Assembly: GCA_935421135.1 (NCBI GenBank)
Contig: OW285195.1
Coordinates: 6,858,701-6,922,700 of the forward strand
Length of the DNA: 64,000 bases
Direction: 5' to 3'
From: Bugulina stolonifera
Lineage: Eukaryota; Bryozoa; Gymnolaemata; Cheilostomatida; Bugulidae
A model generated the notes under the pieces. It made no database searches. It saw only the letters and a program-made list of their open reading frames with translations, and had not been told where the DNA came from. The translations under genes and the position numbers were made by a program. Below are positions 50,021 through 62,451 of this stretch, piece after piece (the stretch's first letter is position 1; every line of letters begins with the position of its first letter).

Positions 50021-50829
50021 TATCTACCCCATACATACATGTACAGCTGCAGTAAGTATACTACTGTATATGTACAATAGTGTATCTACCTCATACATAC
50101 ATGTACAGCTGCAGTAAGTATACTACTGTATATGCACAATAGTGTATCTACCCCATACATATATGTACAGCTGCAGTAAGTATACTACTGTATATGCACA
50201 ATAGTGTATCTACCCCATACATACATGTACAGCTGCAGTAAGTATACTACTGTATATGCACAATAGTGTATCTACCTCATACATACATGTACAGCTGCAG
50301 TAAGTATACTACTGTATAAGCACAGTAGTGTATCTACCTCATACATACATGTACAGCTGCAGTAAGTATACTACTGTATATGCACAATAGTGTATCTACC
50401 CCATACATATATGTACAGCTGCAGTAAGTATACTACTGTATATGCACAATAGTGTATCTACCTCATACATATATGTACAGCTGCAGTAAGTATACTACTG
50501 TATATGCACAATAGTGTATCTACCTCATACATACATGTACAGCTGCAGTAAGTATACTACTGTATATGCACAATAGTGTATCTACCTCATACATACATGT
50601 ACAGCTGCAGTAAGTATACTACTGTATATGTACAGCAGTGTATCTACCTCATACATATATGTACAGCTGCAGTAAGTATACTACTGTATATGCACAATAG
50701 TGTATCTACCTCATACATACATGTACAGCTGCAGTAAGTATACTACTGTATATGTACAGCAGTGTATCTACCCCATACATATATGTACAGCTGCAGTAAG
50801 TATACTACTGTATAAGCACAGTAGTGTAC
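50021..50829. repeat. 62-bp satellite, 13 copies
   Basis: Units start at 50041, 50103, 50165 and so on every 62 bp to 50785. Each holds TACATGTACAGCTGCAG (TATATGTACAGC in some copies), AGTATACTACTGTATA and AGTGTATCTACC. Copies differ by only a few bases (ATACAT/ATATAT, CACAAT/TACAGC), so the array is recent or homogenised. Confidence 0.97.
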
Positions 50830-51194
50830 ACTGGTTACAGGCTACTCTATAGCCAGCTTGTATCAATGTACCCAGTCTTGTAATACATGATACCATATTT
50901 TATAATACATAAACAGTATACAATTGTTATGTGACAGAGATAAATGTACACCACCTTGCATGTTATTTGGTGCAGAGAAACAGAAAAAAGAAGACATGTA
51001 AATGTAATACGGTGTGGAACATGTATTACATAACTGTACGTTACAGTGAAATGTTGAAGAGTTCACTGAACAAGTAGCTGCCCGCCACCCTCACTTACCA
51101 AGTTCTTTATTTACGCTGCCGGAGATAAAAATATCATATAGCAAGTTTATTAATACTAGTAGTAATTGACAGCAGGGAATATAATTGGTGCACG

Positions 51195-51239
51195 GATGCA
51201 GGTATATCTACAGCACTGTACTGTAGATATACCTGCATC
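51195..51239. repeat. Perfect 19-bp hairpin
   Basis: GATGCAGGTATATCTACAG is followed after 7 bases (CACTGTA) by its exact reverse complement. The stem is short for a pre-miRNA. The transcription unit, if any, is unknown. Confidence 0.8.
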
Positions 51240-52370
51240 AGTACACCAACTCTGTCAGTACACCAGGCAAATCTATAACAGTACATCAGGTGCATCTACA
51301 GTACAGCATCTTTCTACTTTCAACTATTTATTCATCTACATGACTGTTTGAGTTTGAGTGGAATTTTATACAAATCACAGTTTAGCTGTGTTTACCATCC
51401 CTTCAAATGTACACATGCCTACAGGCATAGATGATTGCACTAGGCTACAAAATATATTAACAATGTGCATAATTCACTGTACTATGCATTGTGTAGGTTA
51501 TAGGCAAGGATGTGCTGTGTGCCACAATATTTATTATAGGATAGACACTAGATATGACAATCCCAGAAAACTTGAAGGGTAAAATACCACCACAATGATC
51601 TCTACATGCTTGGTGTACATGGATATCTATTGCCTAATAGAAGTGTAGAGCTCTATGGTAGATTTCCACCAAAACATGTGACGGAACAGCTAATAGTGTA
51701 ACTTATGAATCAATGCATGGAAACTGTACAGTAGTCCATCCACAGTCAGTGTAAGTGGTATTTTTCCATTAGTCATTCAGTTGAATAATAGAATTACCCA
51801 GAATTACCATTTTCATGATTTCAGCAAGAAATGAGGTGAATGTCAATACATTGATGAGTTATACTATGTAAATATACTGGTATATCAGAATATGTCTTAT
51901 ATGACACATTTCACTGATGCAGCTGTACAGTTAGCATACAGTAAACAGTCCATGGTCCACCCCAAACAGATAGTAGCTGCTACTTTATCATTACTGAGAA
52001 TAGGTGTCTGATAACACAAATTATGGCCACAATAGGGAGAATCCTTGGGTATTATACTACTTGATGCACATTTGTATGTGCTAACCACCGAGTAAGTGTT
52101 CCTCAAAAGCAGGTATATAATCTGGGAGTAAATTAATATAACACTTACATGTACATGTATCACAGTCCAACTTCAATTCTGAAGTTGTCTTCACTCGGTT
52201 CATTCTTGTGACATTTGGTATTTGGAGTTGCCTCTTTGTTAAGGGGAAAACTCCAAACAAGAGGTAAAAATTTTTCAACGACCGTTAATACAAGCAAGTG
52301 AGAGGATAGTTTCTCTTTTAGGATGTCAGTACTATTGCAGGTAAATTATTATTACACTGTGAAATATTAC

Positions 52371-55300
52371 CTGCAACGAACTCATGACTCCACTAGCCAG
52401 GTTACTCAGTTTGCCGGCGACCTTGGTGACTCCTATCTTAACGCCGTCCTTTATGTCCTGCATGTCTGGTGTGTTGTAACTGCTATACCTGCCAGCTCCG
52501 CCCTGACTGCTTCCTGTACCAAAGTAGTCTTCACTGGAGATAGAGGCGGAGTTAGAGAACTTGCTCGTGTCTACTTGACGCTGGATAGAAGAATAAGACA
52601 TGTGTATAATATTGTATTGTGTAGTTAGTCATATACACTTGGTTGATCTAACTAAATGAACATAATGTATAGGTATGCATAATTTGTACATCTACAGGAT
52701 ATGGTACCAACATATAGGCTAAAGGACATGTAAATGTATAGATTTTTAGATAGGCTTACAGAATTCCTGAATGCACACTAAATCTAATATGCATGCGCAT
52801 ACACTATAATATACATGTGGATGTATAAAATAATGTATCAGTAAGTAACCCCTCGTCATATACAACTGTTCCCTCTTCTATATCCTAAGTTTATAAGAGT
52901 AAACCACACTTTTATCACTTTTAGTTTTTCAGAATTCTTTTTACAAAACTAACTGAATTCTCTAGCGCAAACCTTCACTTAAATGACTAACTCGTAATAA
53001 TTTTATAAATAAAGTTCAGAGTGCATTGGAAAACTTTCGATACCAATTCTCACATACGGAAGACAACTCCCAAAAACTAAATGACCAACTTCACACCAAT
53101 ATTATCTGACCCATACAAGAAAGGTTGACAAGGAACTCATTTTGTCAATAGTCAATAGTAAAAAAATATTTTGCTATACAAGTGAAGAAAGGGGTGTCTC
53201 ACATCCTGTGGGAATGAAAAGAAGAGAAAAAGAGAAGACAACTCTGCATTAAACACAATATCTGATAAACAAAGCAATGGCCAAGGCAGTATCATTCCTT
53301 AATAGAGAATATCAAGGAGTTGTCAAGGGAAGATAACACTGAAAGGTTGACAGATAGGAGGAAGCGAAAGTCAGGTGGACAACGATGTCACACATGAGAG
53401 AGCAACTCTTAGTACCCTACCATCTTTACCAGCAACCAGAGATCTATCAGAATACTATTATTAACCAGTTAAACTGAAGGTTATGGTTGTATTGGGTGCT
53501 AAGTAAGAGGGCCTAAGGATAAGGGGATAGGCATGATTATAAGGACAGCTTGGAGATAGCTGAAGACCTAAGGAGAAGGGGGCACTTTATGGTTGAGAGT
53601 GAATGAGAGAGGTATAGGAGACAGACTAACACTACAGGCATAGGATATATTGAACTTGTGAGTACAGACATTACAATGGTCATTCCCAGAATCTGAAAAT
53701 CTCCAGCAGTAGCGAACCAGTCTTGGCACACTCAGCAGTAGATGGGTTATGGTAGACATAGGGTGGCAGAGACTGGGGAAGTGGAGGGAATGGTAGTGGG
53801 AGGGGGGCGTACCACCCAATAGACATGTAGCCTACATACCATAGGGAAGTGGAGGGAATGGTAGGGGGAGGGGGTGTACCACCCAATAAACATGTAACCT
53901 ACATACCATAGGGAAGTGGAGGGAATGGTAGTGGGAGGGGGGTGTACCACCCAATAAACATGTAACCTACATACCATAGGGAAGTGGAGGGAATGGTAGT
54001 GGGAGGGGGGTGTACCACCCAATAAACATGTAGCCTACATACCATAGGGAAGTGGAGGGAATGGTAGTGGGAGGGGGGTGTACCACCCAATAAACATGGA
54101 TCCTACATACCGAATTGCTGTCATCATCTCCAAACACCTGACTGGAACTGATTGACTTAGCGTTAGCAAACTTATTCAGGTCATAGTTGGAAGAGGAGCT
54201 TGTACTTGACGGAGCGGCAGGTTTACGGCTTCTGTCAGTCCTGCAGTGAATACACCAGATGTATAGATATGTGTGTACGGTATGAGCAGTTACAGTGGGG
54301 TAAGCAATGGTAACATTGATTTAGGTTGGCTACTTATAACAGACCCATTGCAACCCGAAGATTGCATTATAAACACATATCTTGTTATTTTACATGTATA
54401 TATAAGAACTGTCAATTAGTCTGTAGTGTAATCAAAGACTTGTTTCACATCCATAAAAATACCAGTCCCTGACTGGGGGTTGAACCTGGGGTCTCTAAGG
54501 CACCTAATTGGCCTAGCAAAGTGAACAGAACATACTACCACAACATCAGTTCCATAGAGGCCCTGGGTTCAAACCCAAGTCAGGCACTAGTACTTTCATA
54601 GATTTGAAAATGAGTTTTCGACTGCTCAATTGATAAATTGACAATCAGCGCATGAAATAACATCACATATCAACAAAAGGCCAAACCCCTAATAATATTA
54701 TAATATCAACGTGGAATATTATAATATCAAGTGTTTATGAGCATTTCATATCTTAAATGGTAGAGAAAAAGCACCCCTTCACCACTCACATGTGATCACA
54801 CATTGGGGAGTTGAGTAGAACTATAAGTATTACTGAGCTAATAGTCAGCTAAGACATTGGTACATAGGAAGACACACAGGTAATAAAATAACAACACTGA
54901 TGTCACTAACACTACACACTTAGCAGACCAAAGGAGTAAAGGAGGGACATTAGCTACATAATAAACTACTTCACACACCTAAGGTCATCTTTATTTTTTC
55001 CAGTCATTAAATTATCATCGAAGAAACTGCTTCCCCCACTCTTACTTCCTGTTGAGCTAAAATCATTGTCCCACGAAGAGTTGTTGCCCCATGTGCTAGT
55101 AGATGTCTCATTAGTTTTGGCTTTACTTCTGCCGAGGTCATCATACCTAGTAATTAAACACAACACAGAGTTTAGTAGATGGAGTGCAGTTATACATGCA
55201 GTTACACGTACGGTACTGGCACAACATATTAAGAGTTATGTTCCCTTGCTAATATAACAAACAGTGTAACAGTACAAGGTCTGGATACATGTATGGCAAC

Positions 55301-58300
55301 CAGATCTGGCGTAGGCTAGATGGAGGACAGACTGTCACCCGCAGGTGTATCGACTACCACACAGAGTTGGTAAAATAGATAGAGCGCAGATACACGTCCC
55401 ACATTGTAATTGTATTTAGTATTTGTCACCAGTATTCAGGACATTATCATAATGTTTCATTTTGGTATTGGAATAGCAATATTTTTCCATGGATGTATTG
55501 GGGTTACTTTTCAAGTATTGACCCAAAGTGAAATTGATGTTGATTATACGTCTTATTTGTAAACAATGCAGATATGCATATGATCATAATTATAACAGAG
55601 GTTACAGGGCCTACAATATTAAAACTACATGCATGTATATGATGAATAGTAGTACAAGACGCATTTTTTATATATAGATTTATCTCCTAATGTTTCGTCA
55701 CTTGCCCAAGTAACATCATCAGAATTTTTATCCCCTGATAATGTTACTTGGACAAGTGACGAAATATTAGGAAATAAATCTCTATATATAAAAAATGCAT
55801 CTTGTACTACTATTCATCATTAAAATATTATCCCACACCAACATTTCTAATGCATGTATATGTAGTTGAAGGTGCAGACAAACAACATACATAGATGAAG
55901 AGGATCCGACATACTCCCAATCATCCAGATCTCTTGTTGTGGAGGTAGTAAAGAACTTATCGGAGTTAGAAGATTTGGCGGACGAGGAATGTGGAGTCTC
56001 TTGCGTAATTACCTGCATGTCTGACATGGCCGAATGACTCACTCCCCTGGACAGTGACGAGAGATCAACAACAATACATTGTATTACTGGTCAAATAATA
56101 AAGGTTGCCTACGATAATTTTTATGCAAATAATTATCCGCTGTTGCTTTTGGGTTGTCAGCAGCCCTAACCTGTCTACACTACCAAGTCACACACAAGGG
56201 ACTAATGGTCCATTCACATTGCCGTTTATACTAACTACTAGCAGCGAGCGGCCAACGCTAACCACAACTATATTATATAGTGACATGCTCCAGTGAGCGG
56301 TAGGGGTCAACGAGTTCAACAAGCTGAACTTTAAACCCCGCCACTAACTAACACGTGCCAGCTATAGTATAGTAATAGCTAACCACATTGTGGTTAGCGT
56401 TGGCCGCTCGCCGCTAGTAGTTGGCATAAACGGCGGTGTGAATGTTGCATAACACAATAAGTACGGAAGTAGAATATGGCATCCATACATCTTCTCTCAC
56501 ATTACTATGATCAAAACTGGGGAGATGGCAAAAGCACCATATGTATTACTTCAGTCACGGCTAATGCTACTAGTCATGGGAGACAATTACTAGCTATACA
56601 CATGTACGGAATTGTATAGTGGCTCTTATTACGATGAACATAGATGTGGTACCTGAGGGTATAGACATACCTAGCTGAAGCATATCCCATACCCAGCCTC
56701 TCTGCCTGCTCTTGTTTCTTAGGATCCATGTGCTTTATCTTCTCCTCATGTTTCTTTTTCTCTATAGCCAAGTCTTTATAGGCCAGTCTCATAGATGCCC
56801 TGTGATAATACAGGTACCAGCTAGTAATATACTATCATACAATAAACAGTCCTCCACCACTCTAATTAGCCTATAATATAATATGTAGATATAATACAGT
56901 ATTGTTGTCCACTCTTGCCAAAAATTTGCTACTAACTTAGGGTTATCTCCCTTTCAAGTTGAGGTTGCACAACATTTCCAACACCGTAAAAATTTATCCA
57001 ATATATATATATAATCACTAGCTTTTCCCACAGTTTACCCTAGTTTGAACAGGTAATACCACATGTAATACATACTGTAGGCCTATATATGTAGTATTAT
57101 ACTATTATCCATATATATCCTATTTACATGTACATTGTATACTAATGCTACTATCTTAAGAGTAGCCTTCCCACCATAATGCAAGAGAACACAACTCTGA
57201 CCATAAAAATAGTGAGTTTGGAGTTGTTTATCCTATGGATGGTCGTGAACAAAACAATGACGGCACAACTCCTCATCACTAACAGTTGATAGAAAATACT
57301 CCACTGCACTGCATAGACCTGTCCATGTACAGAGAATGACATTGCATATATATAGTGTTTCCTTCAAGAAATGGGCAGCCAATGAGAGCAGTAACAATGT
57401 ATATAGTATATCAAATCCTAAGACGAGTCGTATAATGCGGAACGGTGTACTTACAGTTGTTTCTCTTGATCTGCAGCGTTCTTTGCCTCCATGGCAGCGT
57501 GTGCTTTAATACTCTCCTCTTTGTCCTTATCAGCCTTCTGTACAGCAGACTCGATCTCGCTAAAATTGGCCTTGACCCTTGTTGCACCCATTCCTTTACC
57601 ACCCAACTGTATAGAATATAATATACTGTGCATGTAAATTCCTTTATAACCATGCTGTTTGCCATAACTTGTAATAGGCCTACTGTGTGAACTATAGCAC
57701 TACATATTGCCCACTGGCTACCCCCCCCCCCCTACTTCTCACTAATTATCTACCAGATTATATCACACTTCACCCCAACTCTCAGGGACCAAATACTGTG
57801 CGTTAAACAGTTCTTACATTCTCTGGAATGGATCAGGAAACATCTAGATTTGACCAGATGTAAACCCTTCTATTTGAACTCATCTATACAGTCTTACATG
57901 CCACTAGTTATAGAGTGCTAGAGATTAGTTTAAGTATTTTGGGTATATTTCAAATAGCAATAGCCAGTAAGGAGACATAACATTCACTCTGAGAAGAGAA
58001 ATGATCCTGCATGTTCATAGCCCACCACAATGGTGGAGCAGAGCACAGCTTGGGAGAAGAAAGAGACGAGGAGATTTTATGAGACCATAATGGAATATAT
58101 GGATGCTGCAGACTCACCCCTTTCTTAGGTGCAGCCTTCCTCAGACCGATGGTCGACTTTCTGGGTTCACTGGCCGATGACTTGGGAGGAGAGACCAAAG
58201 CCGAGTCCACACTGGGGGCACCTTCTGAAAGTTTATACTCATTACGTTACTTATAACACACGCATATATAAGAACAACATTCTATTATACGTGTCTATTA

Positions 58301-60347
58301 CTCTATATTGTACTGTTTTAATTGTAGATGTTCTATCTTACATAATTATGGTAGCCTAACTATCTTATACTTATGTAGACATACCAGCCTGTAATTAAAA
58401 TGCTAGTGAACCACAATTGATGAAACTGACCCCTTATGTCTAGGATATGAACATCTAATATAGTCGAACAGGGGTTAGTCTGTAAATTGTTTAGACTAGG
58501 AACCTTACCATTGTTTGTGTTTATAGTGAGGGAAGATGAAGAGCCCCCATTCTCTTGGGCTAAGCTGCTAAGTGCTCCACCACTGGCTACTCTTGGTGGA
58601 GTAGAGGTTTTCTGACCGAGTCTAGCTGGGCTCTCCACTCTAGGTGGTGTGCTGGTCGGGCTGTCTCCAAACCCACTCTTAACATTAGTTGTGTGATCTT
58701 TAAAGAAATCTATATCCTCTGCAGCCTTTTCCTCTGCAGGTGCTTCACTGGCAGTTTCTATATGCAACTGCATAACAAACACAGGTAACAGGCTCTAGTA
58801 CATAGACATCAAGTAATACTAAAGACAAGTATATAACCAGTTACAACAAAGGCCATGATCTAAGCTACCGGAGTATAGTCAACTGTTAGTAGGCTTATAT
58901 GCTTCACATAACCACAAACACTTTATACTGTATATATATAGAAAAGGAGCTTTCAGAGCTCACACAGAAACAGCCAATCAACAACTCTCTTAGGCAATGT
59001 GACTACTTGGTGGCTGAGATTTCAGATATTATCAGACAAAGCTTGACAACTCCCACCCTGCGCTGCACACTCACCTTTTCTCCATAAAGTCTCTGCGCTG
59101 AAAGTGCTGATTGGTGAAGCTTCTCTTTATACAGAGCCGCTGCCCTGCTGTTATATTTCTGTTGTGCATCTTTAGTATTACAACCATTCTTTCTAAAGAA
59201 GGCGGTCTGTAAACATATACTAACACTAGAATAAACGCCCGGTAGGAGAAACACTTACTTGTCACGATAGGCCTAGAACAGATAAGCGTCACCTGCCCAC
59301 TCTGCCGCGTGAATGAGCCAGAACAACATGACTGCAGCAGTGGGGAGTTCTTCTTGCACATGCACAAAGCCATCTATTAAAATGAGTTTCTAAACATGTG
59401 AATAGGCCTACAATGCTCAAGCATAACTTTGACTTTTAGCCTACCATTTGAACAAACAGTTAAACGCGCACACCGCTTAGATGTCCATATGTTATTTAAA
59501 TATAGGGCTACGGCACCAGTTACTTACCGCATTAGCATTGCCACCACATTGCATTGCTCTAAGTTGCACCCATGTCCAGTTGGTGTCCAATTGGGTAGAT
59601 CTTATGAATGTAAGATGTACTCCTAGGGACCTATGGGTAGCTGAACAATCAATGCACAGGAACACTCCATATGTTACACTCGCCCACGTAGGATTCGTCC
59701 GGCCGCAGTCAAAGCATTGCTACAAAAAGCATAATAATAGCTTGTGTAAAAAAGGTTGATGGGTTTTGTGACAACATGAAATGGGAAACCCTCTAAAACT
59801 TTAAATATAATTATTAAATGAATTGGCCGTTTAAACATAAAATAATATAATTATTTTTAAGACCAGATAGATTTTAATTTTATTTTTCGCTACTATTCTA
59901 TAACTATTATTTCATTATTATTAAAATTAATTATTTATAATAATTATTATTAGGCTATATAATATTTATATTTAATTATTGAGAAACTAAAATCAATAAT
60001 TACAATATGAATATAATAATAGGCCTATATCAATTTAATCTGATTCATAAATAATTATTTATATTTAACATTAATTATTAATATTTCAAATAATTAGTTT
60101 TCAATTCTATGATTTAATTTTTTATTACATTATTAGAATAGTATTGTTACATTATGAGTATAGTTTTGTTTTCTGTTATAGGCTAGACCAATATAATTAC
60201 AATATTATATTTCATTATCTGTTCGCTCTTCGATGTCAACCAAACATCTGTGGGACTAGCCATATTCACCTTATTTGTTGGAATGCTACGCAGTCGTTTG
60301 AATATCAGTTGAATATTATTTTTCTGAGGTGGATTTGGATCTGCCAT
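52371..60347 (-). CDS. ARFGAP2/3-like: ArfGAP2/3 family Arf GTPase-activating protein (at least 563 aa, at least 11 exons, 3' end open)
   Basis: Exons in transcript order: 60270-60347, 59528-59719, 59075-59206, 58509-58767, 58118-58224, 57455-57606, 56671-56799, 55915-56046, 54979-55146, 54111-54240, 52371-52580; GT-AG, phases agree. It starts [10 protein letters not shown], then [11 protein letters not shown]. The ArfGAP zinc finger is Cys28-x2-Cys31-x16-Cys48-x2-Cys51, followed by the arginine finger Arg56 ([10 protein letters not shown]). Downstream come [15 protein letters not shown], a Ser/Pro-rich stretch, a Lys/Glu-rich coiled segment (about 280-345, [18 protein letters not shown]), [12 protein letters not shown], and the ISSEDYFG repeat-like motif with [17 protein letters not shown] near the end. 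These mark the ArfGAP2/3 branch, which stimulates GTP hydrolysis on Arf1 in COPI coat recruitment at the Golgi. The family's usual last residues (after SSLQ) were not found; reading on without splicing gives 14 more codons to a TAG at about 52332. Confidence 0.95.
53775..54107. repeat. 68-bp minisatellite repeating an intron's 5' end
   Basis: Five copies (GTGGAGGGAA at 53781, 53849, 53916, 53984 and 54052; one unit is 67 bp). On the minus strand each ends with GGTATGTAGG, the same sequence that forms the donor after ArfGAP exon 10 (exon boundary 54111). The array thus repeats the first part of the intron, including its donor. Confidence 0.93.
54431..54667. mobile_element. tRNA-like B-box element, copy 5, fold-back form
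   Basis: Two inverted copies of the B-box end face each other: CCAGTCCCTGACTGGGGGTT on the left, and CCCTGGGTTCAAACCCAAG with GTCAGGCACTAGTACTTTCA on the right, running to AATAACATCA. The middle keeps CACCTAATTGGCCTAGCA. It lies in an ArfGAP intron (exon 9 to exon 10). Confidence 0.7.
55641..55818. mobile_element. Fold-back MITE with arms of about 75 bp
   Basis: GATGAATAGTAGTACAAG at the left pairs with CTTGTACTACTATTCATC at the right. Pairing continues with few mismatches through TATATATAGATTTAT and GTTTCGTCACTTG to a loop of about 20 bases near 55716-55735. No coding capacity. It lies in an ArfGAP intron, 96 bp from exon 8. Confidence 0.88.
56213..56442. mobile_element. Fold-back MITE, GC-rich arms
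   Basis: TTCACATTGCCGTTTATACT at the left and the complement of TTCACACCGCCGTTTATGCC at the right form arms of about 55 bp, including GAGCGGCCAACGCTAACCAC. They enclose a loop of about 120 bp. It lies in the ArfGAP intron between exons 7 and 8. The superfamily is not recognised. Confidence 0.85.
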
Positions 60348-60385
60348 AGTGTACCTTCTGTTATTTCGGTTCTAAACATTGAACA

Positions 60386-60402
60386 ACGTCATTGGCCAAT
60401 AG
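60386..60402 (-). promoter_or_regulatory. CCAAT/CRE-like cluster upstream of ArfGAP start
   Basis: CTATTGGCCAATGACGT on the minus strand combines a palindromic CCAAT box with a TGACGT half-site, 39-55 nt upstream of the start codon. It is a plausible core-promoter or proximal element. The transcription start is not known. Confidence 0.35.
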
Positions 60403-61092
60403 AAGCCACGACAAGTTGTAATGACTCCGCACCAAATCAAATGGTACCCCTGATTAGCCAAGGAAAATTAAAAGGTTTTCGGCAGCGAAATAAGGTGACT
60501 CGTCACTCTGAAGTGAAAGAAGACAACTCGTGCCGATTCATCAACTTATTTATTTCATATTCTGTAACTATTACCAGGTCTTTTTTCAGTTTTTCACAAG
60601 TTCTTCATACATTGGTCACTTTTTTGCCCCAGCTTATCGATCCAAAAGGATTGAGCACAGTCTATATTGTGTATAAATTGCTTTTAGCCTTTCAGATTAG
60701 CAGTTCAATTCTATTTACAAATAAAAGCTAATTTCTCCTACTTTGTTGTATAATTCTAACTCCAACTTACTTACTGTTGTATCATTCTAACTCCAACTTA
60801 CTCTAACTTACTCATGCAGCTATCCTAACTATTAAAGATTTGCCTTAAACTACTTTTAACACTTTTTACTGTAGATTAACTTTAAAAGAGTTTATAGGTT
60901 TACTAGTTGCTGTATTACACTACTAACATGCTGACAGAACGACACTCAAGACTCAACTGACTCATCAATATAACCACATAAAAGCATTACAGCTATTATG
61001 ATGAAACAATGATGCAATGCAAACAGCCAGACAAACCAATGACATTGGCAAAGAACACAATATGAAACGTTGTGATACTATGAACAAATGAT
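60403..61092. other. Intergenic, upstream of ArfGAP gene
   Basis: No exon or RNA gene is supported. A near-duplicate block (ATTCTAACTCCAACTTACT, twice at 60751-60800) is the only structure seen. The 195-codon plus-strand frame that crosses this area is antisense to ArfGAP exon 1. Confidence 0.45.
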
Positions 61093-61100
61093 GTGTTAAT

Positions 61101-61797
61101 TAGAGGTGGAACGAGACAGCATTTTTGGTTTCGAGACGAGATTCGAGACACCACTTCTAAAAAATTCAAGACGAGACGAGACTGGGTTTTAGGTTTCAAG
61201 GGAATTTTCCTAAAAAGTTTGCCAAATTTTATATAGCTGCATGTTTGAACTCCAATAGTTTCAATTGCTACTCTGTAAACTCTGTATTTTATCATTATGC
61301 ACTTCAATAAAAGGTGTGAAATATATTGCTTATGTATTCCATGTACATTACATTGCATGTACATGGGCACTAAAATAATAATGTAATTTGACAAATTAGT
61401 ATGGAGTTATGTTTCCTTTAATGAAATAATCTCATGAGTAGACAACTTTTGGTAAGTACATAACATTGCATTATGGGAGTGGTGATTGACAGTCGTTAGT
61501 AATTCTGTATGACTTGTAGTGATCGACTAGTAGTTCAGCGTTAGCTGCAATGTTATTACTAGAAAATCAGTGCTGGGGATGTACATGTAGGTAGTATTAC
61601 TAAATAATTTGAATAATAATTTTCTATTTGATAGATTTATTGTTGATTACCAATTAATTGTATTATAATTATTAATTTATTATAAATATTGCTATTTGTT
61701 CTCCAGTCTCGAATACTAATTACTATCTCGAGACGACTTTCGAGACAAGGCAAGTCGATACGAGACTCGAGAAATCTCGAGTCTCGTTCCACCTCTA
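61101..61797. mobile_element. hAT-like non-autonomous transposon
   Basis: It begins TAGAGGTGGAACGAGAC and ends with the exact complement. It is flanked by GTGTTAAT on both sides (61093-61100 and 61798-61805), an exact 8-bp duplication. Sub-terminal sequence is rich in CGAGAC/GTCTCG direct and inverted repeats, as in hAT elements. The 697-bp interior has no transposase. The intact ends and TSD suggest a recent insertion. Confidence 0.92.
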
Positions 61798-61804
61798 GTG
61801 TTAA

Positions 61805-61975
61805 TTAGAGTAAAAACATAACCAGAAGTTAAAACTGAACTATGATAAGATATAATATTATGTAATGCAACTCTACAAGTTAAAGCTAAACTATGATAAG
61901 ATATAATATACAATGCAACTCTAAAAGTTAAAACTGAACTATGATAAGATAAAATATACAATGCAACTTTACACT
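61805..61975. repeat. Tandem repeat of about 55 bp, 3 copies
   Basis: Three imperfect units share AAAACTGAACTATGATAAG, ATATAATAT and AATGCAACTCTA. The array starts immediately after the hAT-like element's right target duplication. Confidence 0.8.
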
Positions 61976-62451
61976 TACATTTTACATGTATATTTTTGCA
62001 CGGCTGTACTACCTACATTGTGTGTGCAACTATTAAACCTCGCATAAATTGACAACCCAATCAATTGATCAACAAATACTGTTGCCTTTGTGACCATGCT
62101 GCTGAATGACATAGTTTTTTTGCTAAGGTTAAAAAATGTTGCCATACCAAGTTCCAAAACAATTTTGTGTTTATACTCATCCACCTTTATGTTACTACTG
62201 ACTACGTCTACTCGGAATGGATTTTGATTTAGGTTTCAGAGCTCAATTGGTACAAAACGTGTTTTCAATCGATGTGACTTGTGAATGAAGCAGTGCCTCT
62301 GTTCTACAAAGGCTGGTACAATATTATGTTGCTTGCTTAGAATATATTTATTTAAATACAAGCTTACTACACTGAAGCAAGGACTCTCAGTTCAGTCTTG
62401 GGTTTACTCAGTTACATACCAGAATCTGTATTAATATTCCTACAGCAGTAT
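61976..62451. other. Intergenic, no gene seen
   Basis: AT-rich sequence before the LTR retrotransposon. The last four bases, GTAT, are the presumed left target duplication of that element. Confidence 0.45.

Noticed and set aside
49788..50036. 82-codon minus-strand ORF with CDVCGRQADFL
   Set aside because: It overlaps a 14-bp inverted repeat and the start of the 62-bp satellite; no splice model or homology.
53568..54090. Pro/His-rich ORFs with [11 protein letters not shown] repeats
   Set aside because: They come from the 68-bp intronic array.
60144..60731. 195-codon plus-strand ORF, the longest open frame in that region
   Set aside because: It runs antisense through ArfGAP exon 1 and its upstream region and has AT-driven composition.
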